This document shows, piece after piece, positions 7,630 through 15,407 of a DNA stretch of 17,133 nt. Each line of letters opens with the position of its first letter. Within the stretch, counting starts at the first letter, position 1. The notes under the pieces were generated by a model that did not search any database, was not told the origin of the DNA, and saw nothing but the letters and a program-made list of their open reading frames with translations. Source of the DNA: an uncultured Prevotellaceae bacterium (GTDB lineage: Bacteria; Bacteroidota; Bacteroidia; Bacteroidales; Bacteroidaceae); contig CAJKQZ010000039.1 in assembly GCA_905202115.1 (NCBI GenBank), positions 1 through 17,133 of the forward strand, in the 5' to 3' direction. A program made the translations under genes and the position numbers.

Positions 7630-7678
7630 TATTTTTGTCCTGTAAAACACAACACACAGCAAATAAATGTTATCTTTA
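7630..7678 (+). promoter_or_regulatory. Candidate promoter region of the DUF1080 gene
   Basis: TATTTTTG at 7630-7637 matches TAnnTTTG exactly, and TATCTTTA at 7671-7678 matches except for the last base. They would give leaders of roughly 86 and 45 nt. Neither has a TTTG at the expected 19-21 bp upstream, so the assignment is tentative. No recognisable riboswitch or hairpin lies between here and the start codon. Confidence 0.35.
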
Positions 7679-7729
7679 CCGCAGAAAAACCAATACGACA
7701 TCCAATAATTTTCACATAACAACCCAACC

Positions 7730-8794
7730 ATGAAAAAAAATCTCATAAGCAAAATGTTCTTACGCGGAATCATCACATCATTCGCACTTACAGTGGGAAT
7801 GTGCATGCCTTCGGGACTGTCGGCACAGAAACTCGTTAAGGTGGAACTGCCCGCCGGAGGCCCCGAAACGCCGGAAAACCGCCTCATCAAGCTACGCGAC
7901 GCAATGGAATCGGCCCAAACCACCGGCGAACGGGCATACATACTCAGCGAAACGGGCAAGACCGGCACTTTCATAGGCATGATGTACGCAGGAAACTACC
8001 TCGACGACAAGGAACTGGGCAAGATCGCCGCGCAGGCCGTAACCGAAATAGCCTTGCAACATCCCGAATACGACGGCACGAACACCCGCGCCCTGCTGCG
8101 CTCATGCGAGCCTCTCGTTAGCGGAAAGCAGCGCAAGGCCATACGCGAATTCCTTGCAAAACCCGCCGGAAGCCCCGGATTTGTCAGCGCATTCAACGGC
8201 AAAGACCTGACCGGCTGGAAAGGCCTCGTGGAAAACCCCATAACCCGTGCTAAAATGTCGCCCGACGAACTGCTGCGCAAACAAGTAGTGGCCGACGAGG
8301 CAATGAAAAAGGACTGGGTGGTCGAGAACGGGCTTATCTGCTACGTGGGCAACGGCTTCGACAATCTTTGCACCAAGAAAAAATACGGCGACTTCGAAAT
8401 GTATGTCGACTGGCAGCTCGACCCGACGGGCAAAGAACCCGATGCAGGAATATACCTGCGCGGCACACCGCAAGTTCAGATTTGGGACACAGCCCGAGTG
8501 AACGTCGGCGCACAGGTAGGCAGCGGCGGACTATACAACAACCAGAAAAACCGCAGCACTCCCACATCGGTGGCCGACAACAAAACCGGAATGTGGAACA
8601 GTTTCTACATCAAGATGACAGGCGACAAGGTTACCGTAGTGCTCAACGGAGTGAAAGTGGTGGACAACGTGGTTCTCGAAAACTACTGGGACCGCAACCA
8701 GCCTATTTTCCCCGTGGAACAGATTGAACTCCAGGCACACGGCAGCAAAGTGTACTACCGCGACATTTACATAAAGGGCACACCGGTAGACTAA
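7730..8794 (+). CDS. Exported DUF1080 / 3-keto-disaccharide hydrolase family protein
   Basis: The 354-residue protein has a Sec signal peptide (1-32, cleavage likely after LSA before Gln33), then a mostly helical region (about 45-145), then a DUF1080 (PF06439) lectin-like beta-sandwich from about 150 to the end. Hallmarks are SAFNGKDLTGW at 153-163, WVVENG at 196-201, KYGDFEMYVDW at 218-228, DAGIYLRG at 238-245 and MWNSFYI near 288. Members with known activity hydrolyse or rearrange 3-keto-glycosides, and many are periplasmic or surface enzymes of glycan-using Bacteroidetes. There is no SusC/SusD or glycoside hydrolase nearby to point to a substrate. Family assignment is secure, the reaction is an inference. 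It stands as a single gene between repeat copy B and its own terminator. Confidence 0.9.
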   Translation: MKKNLISKMFLRGIITSFALTVGMCMPSGLSAQKLVKVELPAGGPETPENRLIKLRDAMESAQTTGERAYILSETGKTGTFIGMMYAGNYLDDKELGKIAAQAVTEIALQHPEYDGTNTRALLRSCEPLVSGKQRKAIREFLAKPAGSPGFVSAFNGKDLTGWKGLVENPITRAKMSPDELLRKQVVADEAMKKDWVVENGLICYVGNGFDNLCTKKKYGDFEMYVDWQLDPTGKEPDAGIYLRGTPQVQIWDTARVNVGAQVGSGGLYNNQKNRSTPTSVADNKTGMWNSFYIKMTGDKVTVVLNGVKVVDNVVLENYWDRNQPIFPVEQIELQAHGSKVYYRDIYIKGTPVD

Positions 8795-8836
8795 AACCGG
8801 AACGCCCGCACCGCGGCACGGAAAACATACAAACAT

Positions 8837-8899
8837 AGGCAGACACGCGACACAACGGCAGACAAAGTGGCCGACAATTGCGTGCCTGCCTCATTTTTT
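8837..8899 (+). terminator. Intrinsic terminator of the DUF1080 gene
   Basis: AGGCAGACACGC (8837-8848) pairs with GCGTGCCTGCCT (8880-8891) at 11 of 12 positions. An inner CGGC/GCCG can shorten the loop. Six T follow at 8894-8899. It lies 42 bp after the stop codon and separates the DUF1080 gene from tpx. Confidence 0.85.
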
Positions 8900-8965
8900 A
8901 ACTGTTTTAAACCTTATTTCATTCAAACACACATAAATAAGTGCCCGTTCTTCGCCGTTAATCAC

Positions 8966-8973
8966 TAACTTTG
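8966..8973 (+). promoter_or_regulatory. -7 box of the tpx promoter
   Basis: TAACTTTG is an exact match to TAnnTTTG, 53 bp before the tpx start. The predicted transcription start is near 8977-8982, right at the palindrome that follows. No clear TTTG was found 19-21 bp upstream, which would suit an activator-dependent or weak promoter. Confidence 0.6.
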
Positions 8974-8980
8974 CCCGTGA

Positions 8981-8992
8981 CGGAACGTTCCG
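8981..8992 (+). promoter_or_regulatory. Perfect 12-bp palindrome at the tpx transcription start (operator candidate)
   Basis: CGGAACGTTCCG reads the same on both strands and begins 8 bp after the -7 box, so a bound dimer would sit on the start site. It has no loop, so it is more likely a protein site than an RNA hairpin. The bound factor is not identifiable. It does not resemble a typical OxyR or Fur site. Confidence 0.45.
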
Positions 8993-9026
8993 CCGAAAAA
9001 CATGTTTAACAAAAAACTATTCAGTC

Positions 9027-9527
9027 ATGGCAAAAATAGCTTTGATGGGCAATGCGATGAACACCTGCGGTTCCCTTCCCGCAACAGGTGCGGCTGCCCC
9101 CGATTTCGAAGGCGTTAAAGGCGACCTTTCTTCCGTAAAACTCAGCGACCTGCTCGGACGAAAAGTAATACTCAACATATTTCCGAGCCTGGATACCGCT
9201 ACCTGCGCCGCGTCGGTAAGACGTTTCAACTCCGAAGCCTCGAAACTCGAAAACACTGTGGTTCTCTGCCTGTCGCAGGACCTTCCTTTCGCACAGTCGC
9301 GCTTCTGCACGGTAGAGGGACTTGAAAACGTTATTGCAGTGTCGCTCTTCCGCGAACCAGGGTTCGGCAAAAGCTACGGCACTCTCATCACCGACGGCCC
9401 CCTTCGCGGATTGCAGGCACGCGCCGTGGTGGTGGTCGACGAGAACGGTAAGATAACCCACACGCAATTGGTTGAAAAGGTGGAAAACGAGCCCGACTAT
9501 GCGGCCGCATTGAACGCATTGAAATAA
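9027..9527 (+). CDS. tpx: Thiol peroxidase (Tpx-type atypical 2-Cys peroxiredoxin)
   Basis: This 166-residue enzyme reduces hydrogen peroxide and alkyl or lipid hydroperoxides with electrons from thioredoxin. Length and sequence follow the Tpx family closely: NIFPSLDTATCAASVRRF (50-67) holds the peroxidatic Cys60 with Thr57, LPFAQSRFC (86-94) holds the resolving Cys94 and the conserved Arg92, and LQARAVVVVDENG lies in the C-terminal half. Two further cysteines (14 and 81) are not part of the known cycle. There is no signal peptide, so it acts in the cytoplasm. It is a single gene with its own promoter, a palindrome at the start site and a terminator. Confidence 0.96.
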   Translation: MAKIALMGNAMNTCGSLPATGAAAPDFEGVKGDLSSVKLSDLLGRKVILNIFPSLDTATCAASVRRFNSEASKLENTVVLCLSQDLPFAQSRFCTVEGLENVIAVSLFREPGFGKSYGTLITDGPLRGLQARAVVVVDENGKITHTQLVEKVENEPDYAAALNALK

Positions 9528-9558
9528 AAACGCCGTTGCGGCAGAGCCGTAACAAACA

Positions 9559-9605
9559 AAAAATCTGACGTAAAGTCTTACAGTAGGCTTTCCGTCAGAT
9601 TTTTT
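9559..9605. terminator. Bidirectional intrinsic terminator between tpx and the fasciclin gene
   Basis: AAAAATCTGACG (9559-9570) pairs perfectly with CGTCAGATTTTT (9593-9604). Inner AAAG/CTTT and CT/AG pairs extend the stem. The A-run on one side and T-run on the other give a U-tract on both strands. It begins 32 bp after the tpx stop, in the convergent gap, and repeat copy C lies between it and the fasciclin gene. Confidence 0.88.
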
Positions 9606-9652
9606 CATAACAGCGGCACCGACTTCAGAAAAATTCCCGCTTTAAAGAAGAA

Positions 9653-9886
9653 TCGCTGCTTTCCGTAAAATCCGCGCTGCCTTGCCATAAGAGTTTGCAG
9701 ACAAAAACGGTCAGCGGCCAAGCAATTGAAAATCAGCACGTGTATATATAGCAAAAAATATGTCTGAGATATTTTGAATTATCTCAGACATATTTTCGAT
9801 TATCTCCCTTGTATTTTCAATTTACTGCGGGAACTTTTTTAGCCCTGCAAAAAAATTTTTCTTTTCGAGAAAATATTTTTTGCAGA
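9653..9886 (+). repeat. Intergenic repeat element, copy C (complete)
   Basis: This copy lies in the 451-bp convergent gap between tpx and the fasciclin gene. It has the CCGTAAAAT-containing 5' block (9661-9692), GTTTGCAGACAAAAACGGTC (9693-9712), the perfect 17-bp hairpin (arms 9755-9771 and 9780-9796), 21-bp units at 9770, 9791 and 9812, and CTGCGGGAAC. The distal hairpin is longer than in other copies, an A/T-rich stem clamped by CTGC (9845-9848) and GCAG (9882-9885). The 3' end TTTTATATA of copies B, D and E is not recognisable. The CACTTG/CAGGTG pair of other copies is CAATTG/CACGTG here and cannot pair, so that part is not a conserved stem. Confidence 0.9.
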
Positions 9887-9897
9887 AATCCCCACTT

Positions 9898-9916
9898 GCC
9901 CTGTTTTTCACAGGGC
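9898..9916 (-). terminator. Hairpin past the fasciclin gene stop (weak terminator candidate)
   Basis: GCCCTGT (9898-9904) pairs perfectly with ACAGGGC (9910-9916) around a 5-nt loop, 62 bp past the fasciclin stop. On the minus strand it has no U-tract directly after it, so it may be only a 3'-end stabilising hairpin. The A/T-rich hairpin of repeat copy C follows and could supply the stop instead. Confidence 0.4.
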
Positions 9917-9978
9917 CTGTTTCGATTTACACCAGCATAACGCTGATTATGTCAGGCAAGTTCTTCCTTATGTCGTTA

Positions 9979-12021
9979 TCACCACTTGTCTTCGGGCTCA
10001 ACTCCGTTGTAAACGCTCTTGGGAACCCACTCTATGAAGTCGGGACCGAAATTAGCATTGCGGTTGAGCAGCGATTTCATACGCATGTAATAAGTTACTC
10101 CAGGCTTACAGTTGGCCGTAGTGATGATGTTGCGCAGTTTCGCGCCGCTCGGGCCGCTGTTGCGCCCGCCTTCGAGCACATTGGTGGAGTTATAGCCGAA
10201 ACTGTCGGGACATTTCATATATCCGTGGTTGCGCATGCTCTTGTCTATTTCGTGGTTCAGCTGCGGGTCGTCGGTGTCTCTCACCCAACCTATCACAGCA
10301 TTGTCGGGGTCGCGGCGGGCATCGACGGGAAGCCCTACGGCGGCGAGGTTGTTGGGGTCGGAACCGAAATAGAACTGCACCATACCGCGGCCGGAGTCGT
10401 TGCAATATCCCATGCGGAGCTCGTAAGTACCTTCATAGGGAACGGGAGGCAACTGCCAGGTCACATCGTAATATCCCTCGAGCACAATATCATCGGCCTC
10501 GTAATTGAGGTAATTTATATTATATGTACACATCGACAGGAAAAGCGTCTGATCGGTAAACCTCACCTTGCGCAGATAACCCTGCGGAATGTAGAAGAAT
10601 CTCTGCATCGGAAGGAAACGCAAACCGTTTGTCTGTATCTCAGGCTGCATTGACTGGGTGTCCCAGCGCATACGTTCGTTGAGCACTTTGCCAGGCACGT
10701 CCTCGTCGTAAACGAGAATATCATCTATCATATGATAGAACCCGTTGAGTGCCTGTGTCTCTCTCGTGCCGTTGCTGCTTTGTATCTGTATTCCAGGGCG
10801 CGGCACTTCGAGTTCATCGTAATTGAGATCATCATACTTGCTTACGTATCGGTTTATGCGGTATCCGTCGGTCTGTTTTCCGTAAGTGAGCTTTATGATA
10901 CGGTGGTCTTTGCCCATAGATTCGTAATACTGGAATTTGTCTATGCCCACCTGCGACGGATTATTGTAAGAATAGCCCACTTGCGCATAAGTGATGACGA
11001 GGTTATTGTAAGCCACCGACTGGTCTGTAAGATGATAGGCCACGAACTGGTTTACCGCGTTGTCGAGACTGGTAAGATCTTCCGACTTGGCCTCGGGATA
11101 GTATCCGCGGCACACTTCCTTGATACGCGGAATGACTTCGTCCCAGTTAGTGACTATGCCGTCGCGGATGTCGAGGCTTATGCCCCAGCGCGCTTCGAGC
11201 AGACTGTCGGGCTCTACGAAAGCGGTGTACCCCCAGTTGTGGTGTTCGGGTTCATAAAGCAGTTCCGAATAATATATATGCTTGAAACCCTGTTCGTGTT
11301 CCTGTTCTTCGTATTCATCGTCGCGATATTTCTGCATGCTGTCGGCCCAGCTGGTTATTTCGAGCAGTTTGTAGAAAATGCGCGTGTTGTCCTGCAGACT
11401 TAAAAGGCCCGGCAGCGACGAAGTTGCGGGCATTACCACATGATCCACCACGTGTATTACGCCGTTTGCCACTTCCATATCGGCAAGCATTATGCGCGAG
11501 AACGTGTTTACCACTGTCTGCACACGCCCTGTGTCGTTGGCGGCAAAGGCTATGACAACATAGCGGTCGGCCATAGTCTTGAGCTGAAGCACTCCTTCCT
11601 GGAAATCGGTGGACTTGTAGGCTTCGGTGTCGCCGTTGTCGATAACGCTGTTGAAAACTATCACCTGGGCCATTGAGTCGCTAACTGCGTTCACGTCATA
11701 GTCCTTTTGATCGTAAAGAGAATCGATAAAGCTCTGCACCGCGTCGTTGGTGGGCACGAAAACGGTGTAATTGCCGCGCGCCTCGAGCATGTGATCCATA
11801 GTAGAGCCTCTTTTCCCGGACTTTGCCTTTGTGAGCAGCACGAGATACTTGCTGAGTTCGGGCTGCGACCTGATATAGTCGGTGGCCTGCTCGCCGTCGA
11901 ACACATAAAGGTTTGACTCGTCCACATCGTCGGAGCACGAAACGCCGAACAACGACATTGCGCCGCACAGCAGCAACGCCAGAACGGCATAAATACTTTT
12001 GTGAATATTATTTACTTTCAT
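9979..12021 (-). CDS. Fasciclin-domain lipoprotein
   Basis: The 680-residue protein starts with a lipoprotein signal whose lipobox ends at Cys29 (LFGVSC). The next residues, SDDVDE, resemble the acidic export signal that sends Bacteroidetes lipoproteins to the cell surface. A first fasciclin (FAS1) domain covers about 38-200: NYTVFVPTNDAV near 83-94 and NGVIHVVDHVVMP near 187-199 are its conserved ends. A second, degenerate FAS1 region starts at SLPGLLSLQDNTRIFYKLL (about 203-221), is split by a long insert, and appears to end at GFYHMIDDILVYDE. The last 240 or so residues are a beta-rich module (YEGTYELRMGYC, GVTYYMRMKSL) I do not recognise. FAS1 domains usually serve adhesion. No partner gene is adjacent. 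Family is secure, function open. Confidence 0.88.
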   Translation of the reverse strand: MKVNNIHKSIYAVLALLLCGAMSLFGVSCSDDVDESNLYVFDGEQATDYIRSQPELSKYLVLLTKAKSGKRGSTMDHMLEARGNYTVFVPTNDAVQSFIDSLYDQKDYDVNAVSDSMAQVIVFNSVIDNGDTEAYKSTDFQEGVLQLKTMADRYVVIAFAANDTGRVQTVVNTFSRIMLADMEVANGVIHVVDHVVMPATSSLPGLLSLQDNTRIFYKLLEITSWADSMQKYRDDEYEEQEHEQGFKHIYYSELLYEPEHHNWGYTAFVEPDSLLEARWGISLDIRDGIVTNWDEVIPRIKEVCRGYYPEAKSEDLTSLDNAVNQFVAYHLTDQSVAYNNLVITYAQVGYSYNNPSQVGIDKFQYYESMGKDHRIIKLTYGKQTDGYRINRYVSKYDDLNYDELEVPRPGIQIQSSNGTRETQALNGFYHMIDDILVYDEDVPGKVLNERMRWDTQSMQPEIQTNGLRFLPMQRFFYIPQGYLRKVRFTDQTLFLSMCTYNINYLNYEADDIVLEGYYDVTWQLPPVPYEGTYELRMGYCNDSGRGMVQFYFGSDPNNLAAVGLPVDARRDPDNAVIGWVRDTDDPQLNHEIDKSMRNHGYMKCPDSFGYNSTNVLEGGRNSGPSGAKLRNIITTANCKPGVTYYMRMKSLLNRNANFGPDFIEWVPKSVYNGVEPEDKW

Positions 12022-12132
12022 TTTTTTAATATTATTTCTTTATTCGCGTGTTTCTTTTTCGAAAAAATCGATTTTTTTTCACTTCTTTACCAAATTCGAG
12101 CGCAAGTTACAAAAAAATATACATAGTATTTA

Positions 12133-12141
12133 CCCCCCCCC
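12133..12141. repeat. Nine-base poly-C tract upstream of the fasciclin gene
   Basis: Nine consecutive C (G on the coding strand) lie about 112 bp before the fasciclin start codon, in a very AT-rich leader. Downstream on the minus strand is a T-run ending in TTTG (complement of 12111-12118) that loosely recalls a -7 box, but no exact TAnnTTTG was found here. Homopolymers of this length are prone to slipped-strand length change. Confidence 0.8.
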
Positions 12142-12245
12142 GCGTTAAAAAAGCGAAAATTTTATTATTTACTAAAAATATATTCTTATAATCAATCATA
12201 TTGCTCATAGAAAAATCCCGACAACCGGTTAGAGGTCAAGAAAAA

Positions 12246-12479
12246 CCGCCTGCCGTAAAATAAGCGGTATCTTGCCAAAGAAGTTTGCAGACAAAAACGG
12301 TCAGCGGCCAAGCACTTGAAAATCAGCAGGTGTATATGTAGCAAAAAATATGTCTGAGATATTTTAAATTATCTCAGACATATTTTCGATTATCTCCTAT
12401 GTATTTTCAATTTCCTGCGGGAAGTTTTTTACAGTGCAAGAAAAAATATTTTTTTCACAAGAGGAATTTTTCATATAAA
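12246..12479 (+). repeat. Intergenic repeat element, copy D (complete)
   Basis: This copy lies in the 685-bp gap between two leftward genes (yfhO and the fasciclin gene), in the opposite orientation to both. It has the CCGTAAAAT 5' block (12253-12292), GTTTGCAGACAAAAACGGTC (12293-12312), the 17-bp hairpin (arms 12345-12361 and 12370-12386, with one loop change, TTTTAAAT), 21-bp units at 12360, 12381 and 12402, CTGCGGGAAG, a distal A-run/T-run hairpin flanked by GTG and CAC, and the 3' end TTTTTCATATAAA. The rest of the gap holds the poly-C tract, a short AACCGG/CCGGTT inverted repeat (12526-12543) of no clear role, and the yfhO terminator. Confidence 0.9.
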
Positions 12480-12630
12480 CCCTTTCTCCGCCATTTTTCC
12501 GCCCAACCTGCACAAAAGGGTCTGCAACCGGTTGTATCCGGTTTAAACAATCTGGAATTTATCACGAACATATTCCTTTAGCACACAGGAAAAGCGGCAC
12601 AAAAATCTCCGCACCACATTCCGGCGATAC

Positions 12631-12676
12631 AAAACAGGCTCCGGCACGGAAATCCAAAAATTCCGTGCCGGAGCCT
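12631..12676 (-). terminator. Intrinsic terminator of yfhO
   Basis: AGGCTCCGGCACGGAA (12636-12651) pairs perfectly over 16 bp with its complement at 12661-12676 around a 9-nt loop. On the minus strand it is followed by GTTTTG, a short U-tract. It lies 30 bp past the yfhO stop. The stem is the strongest in the window outside the repeats. Confidence 0.85.
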
Positions 12677-12706
12677 CTATATAATTATTGTGTACTTACA
12701 GCTGTT

Positions 12707-15328
12707 TCAACGGCCTGCCTCGACGGACTTCCGGCGGCGCAGGGATATCACAACCGCCACAATCAGCGCCACGAACATCACCGCAAGCGCCGCATAGGCT
12801 ACAGCCTCGGTTGTTCGGAGCGTAACGGGGTCGAAAGTAAGAACAAGCGTGTGTTTGCCGGCGGGAACCTTCACTGCGCGCAACACGTAATCTGCGCGCG
12901 CTATCGGCGTTTCCGCTCCGTCTATCTCGGCTTTCCACCCGGGGTAATAGACTTCGGAAAGCACTACCACACCGTCGTTTTTGGCCGATACCTCATAAGT
13001 CAGCTTGTTGGGCTCGTAAGCCGTAAGGCGTATGACGTCGGCCGTGTCGCACTGCAGTTCGGTAACACTCCCGAGCGCGGCGGCAAAGTCCTTGCCCACA
13101 ACAGCTTCGCGGCGGCGGTCTATCGACTTGAGCGTCGACATCTCCTCGGCGGCGCTGGCGGCATACGTTATCTTACCCACGAACCAGGCATTGCCGTATG
13201 CGTTGGGATTGGCAAGCGGAATGCGGCCGCCCTGCTGCCCTGGCAATATGAAATACTTGGTGTTGAGCATATTTATAGTGGGGCACACGCTGTCGGCCGA
13301 GAACGCCGTGGAATTTTCGGCAAGCGCTGCCGGCAAAGCCTTGCGGACAGCATTCATTTCAGGCGAGATGCAGTTTGTTATGAGGTCCTGATAGCGCCCG
13401 AGCTTAGCGGCATGATAGCCTCCAACGCTCTTGTGCCAGTAGGAAGTCTCGTTCTCGTTGAATGTGTCGGAAGCGAAGTTGAGCACGCGGTAGTCGGGCG
13501 ACTTGTCCTGCAAAATAACCCTGTCGGCCTCGCTCATCGTAAACGGCTGCTCGCTATTGTAAGATTCTACGAACATCGTGTCGTTAAGATAGCGGCGGTT
13601 CACCGTCCACATATCGGCAAGACACAGCACAATAAGCGCCACGGCCGCATAAACGGGGCGCACCTTGCCGCTTCTATATATAAAAAGGAGTGCAAAGCCT
13701 ATCACCACCACCCAGAAGCTTCGCCAGGCGTCGGCCGAAAGTATATCGTGGCGTATTGCGGAAATGTCGGAGGCGTAAGTGTTCACCATCATCGGGTCGA
13801 GCACCGAGCGCATGTCCTGCAAAATAAGATGTTCGTTTGCCGTAAGGCAATCGCCGAAAAAAGTTCCGGGGACTATGGCGAAAAGCAGGCACACGCCCGC
13901 CGTCGCGCCTGAAACGACGAAGAAAAGTTTCTGCCGGCGGCGCAGGATTTCGGGCTCCTCTATTATTTTGGCCAGACACAAAACCGCAAGAAGAGGTATC
14001 GAGAACTCGGCCACCACAAGCGCCGACGAAACCGCGCGGAACTTGTTGTACATAGGAAAGTTGTCGATCATCCAGTCAGTGAAGGCGGGGAAATTGTGTC
14101 CCCACGAAAGCAGTACGGAAAGCACCGTAACCGCCAGCAGGCTCCACTTGAGCGGCCCTTTCACAAAGAAAAGCGAAAGAATGAAAAGCAAACATACGAA
14201 AGCTCCTACATAAACCGGCCCCGACGTGCCGGGCTGCTCGCCCCAGTACTGCGAAAGTCCCGGAGTGGCAGAGCCGAGCTGGCCGTAAAGCTGCTGGAAC
14301 GTCTGCATATACGACGAATACCGCGGATTCTTCTGAGCTTGCTCGTTCTGGGGCAACGCGCCGCTCGCGCCGCCCTTGACATTGGGCACGAGAAGCGACC
14401 ACGTCTCGCCTATGCCGTAGCTCCACTGCGTGATATACTCGTGCGAAAGCCCCGACGAGGAGGCCCTTTTCCCGTTGTCGGAATCCGGCTGAGACAACTC
14501 GCTCGAGCCGCGCATTGTGTGCTTGCTGTAATCGTAAGTGTGGTAAAGATTGGAAGCGTTCACCGCTATACCTATCAAACCGGCCGCGACAAACACGCCA
14601 ACTCCCTTGAAAAAGCGGGCAAGCTGCCTTTCCTTTATCGCCGCAACGAGGAAGCCCACCGACATAAGCGCTATGACGAACAAGAAGTAGTAAGTCATCT
14701 GCAAATGGTTGGAGAGAATCTGCCACGCCACGAAGAACGCCGACAAAACTCCGCCCCAAAGATATTTTCCGCGGTAGCAGAACACCATTCCCGCCAACGT
14801 GGGCGGAATGAAAGCGAGCGTAAGGAGTTTCCAGATGTGGCCCGCGCCGATTATGATGAAGAAATACGACGAGAAAGCCCACGCCACCGCACCGAACACC
14901 GACACGGCGGGGCGCACCTTCAATGCGCGCAAAAGTATGTAGAATCCCAGCAGAAGTATGAACACATACATCACGCAGCCGGTCATACCTAATTCATACA
15001 CTCTCTCGGCAGCCGAGAGCAGATTGCGCGATTCGTAGCTCGGAGCTATCTGATAAGTAGGCATTCCGCCGAACAGAGCGTTTGTCCAGCGCGTTTCTTC
15101 GCCCGTGCGCTGGAGATATTCCATACGTTCGTGCGAAACGCCTATTCCCGCCGTAGTGTCGTGACCGGTAAGTACGAGTCCCTGCGTTACGGGAGTGAAA
15201 AAATAAACCAGTCCGAGCAGAATGAACAGCACCACTGCCAATGCGTCGGGCACGAGACGTTTCAAACGCGCGGCGAGCGGCTTTTTGCCGCCGCCGGAAA
15301 GATTTCCGTTGTTCGGTTGTTTTTCCAT
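12707..15328 (-). CDS. YfhO-family multi-pass membrane protein
   Basis: The 873-residue protein has a first membrane helix near 29-48, many further hydrophobic helices (for example about 115-135, 200-225, 245-262, 375-395, 440-460, 473-492, 560-590) and a last one near 845-865 before a basic tail. The loop after helix 1 carries GHD (55-57), the site where the GT-C type glycosyltransferases keep an acidic catalytic motif. A large outer domain at about 600-840 ends in EVYYPGWKAEIDG and KVPAGKHTLVLTFDP, typical of the YfhO family (PF09586). Proteins of this family are linked to sugar transfer onto envelope polymers. The donor and target cannot be inferred here. It follows ahcY by 79 bp, with a terminator-like hairpin between and no visible promoter. 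Confidence 0.88.
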   Translation of the reverse strand: MEKQPNNGNLSGGGKKPLAARLKRLVPDALAVVLFILLGLVYFFTPVTQGLVLTGHDTTAGIGVSHERMEYLQRTGEETRWTNALFGGMPTYQIAPSYESRNLLSAAERVYELGMTGCVMYVFILLLGFYILLRALKVRPAVSVFGAVAWAFSSYFFIIIGAGHIWKLLTLAFIPPTLAGMVFCYRGKYLWGGVLSAFFVAWQILSNHLQMTYYFLFVIALMSVGFLVAAIKERQLARFFKGVGVFVAAGLIGIAVNASNLYHTYDYSKHTMRGSSELSQPDSDNGKRASSSGLSHEYITQWSYGIGETWSLLVPNVKGGASGALPQNEQAQKNPRYSSYMQTFQQLYGQLGSATPGLSQYWGEQPGTSGPVYVGAFVCLLFILSLFFVKGPLKWSLLAVTVLSVLLSWGHNFPAFTDWMIDNFPMYNKFRAVSSALVVAEFSIPLLAVLCLAKIIEEPEILRRRQKLFFVVSGATAGVCLLFAIVPGTFFGDCLTANEHLILQDMRSVLDPMMVNTYASDISAIRHDILSADAWRSFWVVVIGFALLFIYRSGKVRPVYAAVALIVLCLADMWTVNRRYLNDTMFVESYNSEQPFTMSEADRVILQDKSPDYRVLNFASDTFNENETSYWHKSVGGYHAAKLGRYQDLITNCISPEMNAVRKALPAALAENSTAFSADSVCPTINMLNTKYFILPGQQGGRIPLANPNAYGNAWFVGKITYAASAAEEMSTLKSIDRRREAVVGKDFAAALGSVTELQCDTADVIRLTAYEPNKLTYEVSAKNDGVVVLSEVYYPGWKAEIDGAETPIARADYVLRAVKVPAGKHTLVLTFDPVTLRTTEAVAYAALAVMFVALIVAVVISLRRRKSVEAGR

Positions 15329-15352
15329 TTTGTTTTTATTGCCGTTATAGCG

Positions 15353-15394
15353 AAAAACCGGCAGCGGCAGAAAAAATCCGCCTGCTCCGGTTTT
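15353..15394 (-). terminator. Probable terminator between ahcY and yfhO
   Basis: AAAACCGG (15354-15361) pairs with CCGGTTTT (15387-15394), and an inner GCGG/CCGC pair closes a 10-nt loop across an unpaired internal loop. On the minus strand it ends in five T. The internal loop makes it weaker than the other terminators, and with no promoter seen for yfhO, partial read-through from ahcY is plausible. Confidence 0.6.
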
Positions 15395-15407
15395 GCAAGG
15401 TTATCCA

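Noticed and set aside
7278..12479. CRISPR array
   Set aside because: The copies are about 2.4-2.6 kb apart with genes between them, and the 21-bp units are degenerate and have no spacers. No cas gene is present.
12526..12543. AACCGG/CCGGTT inverted repeat as a terminator
   Set aside because: No T-run follows on either strand and it is not next to a gene end. It is probably incidental.
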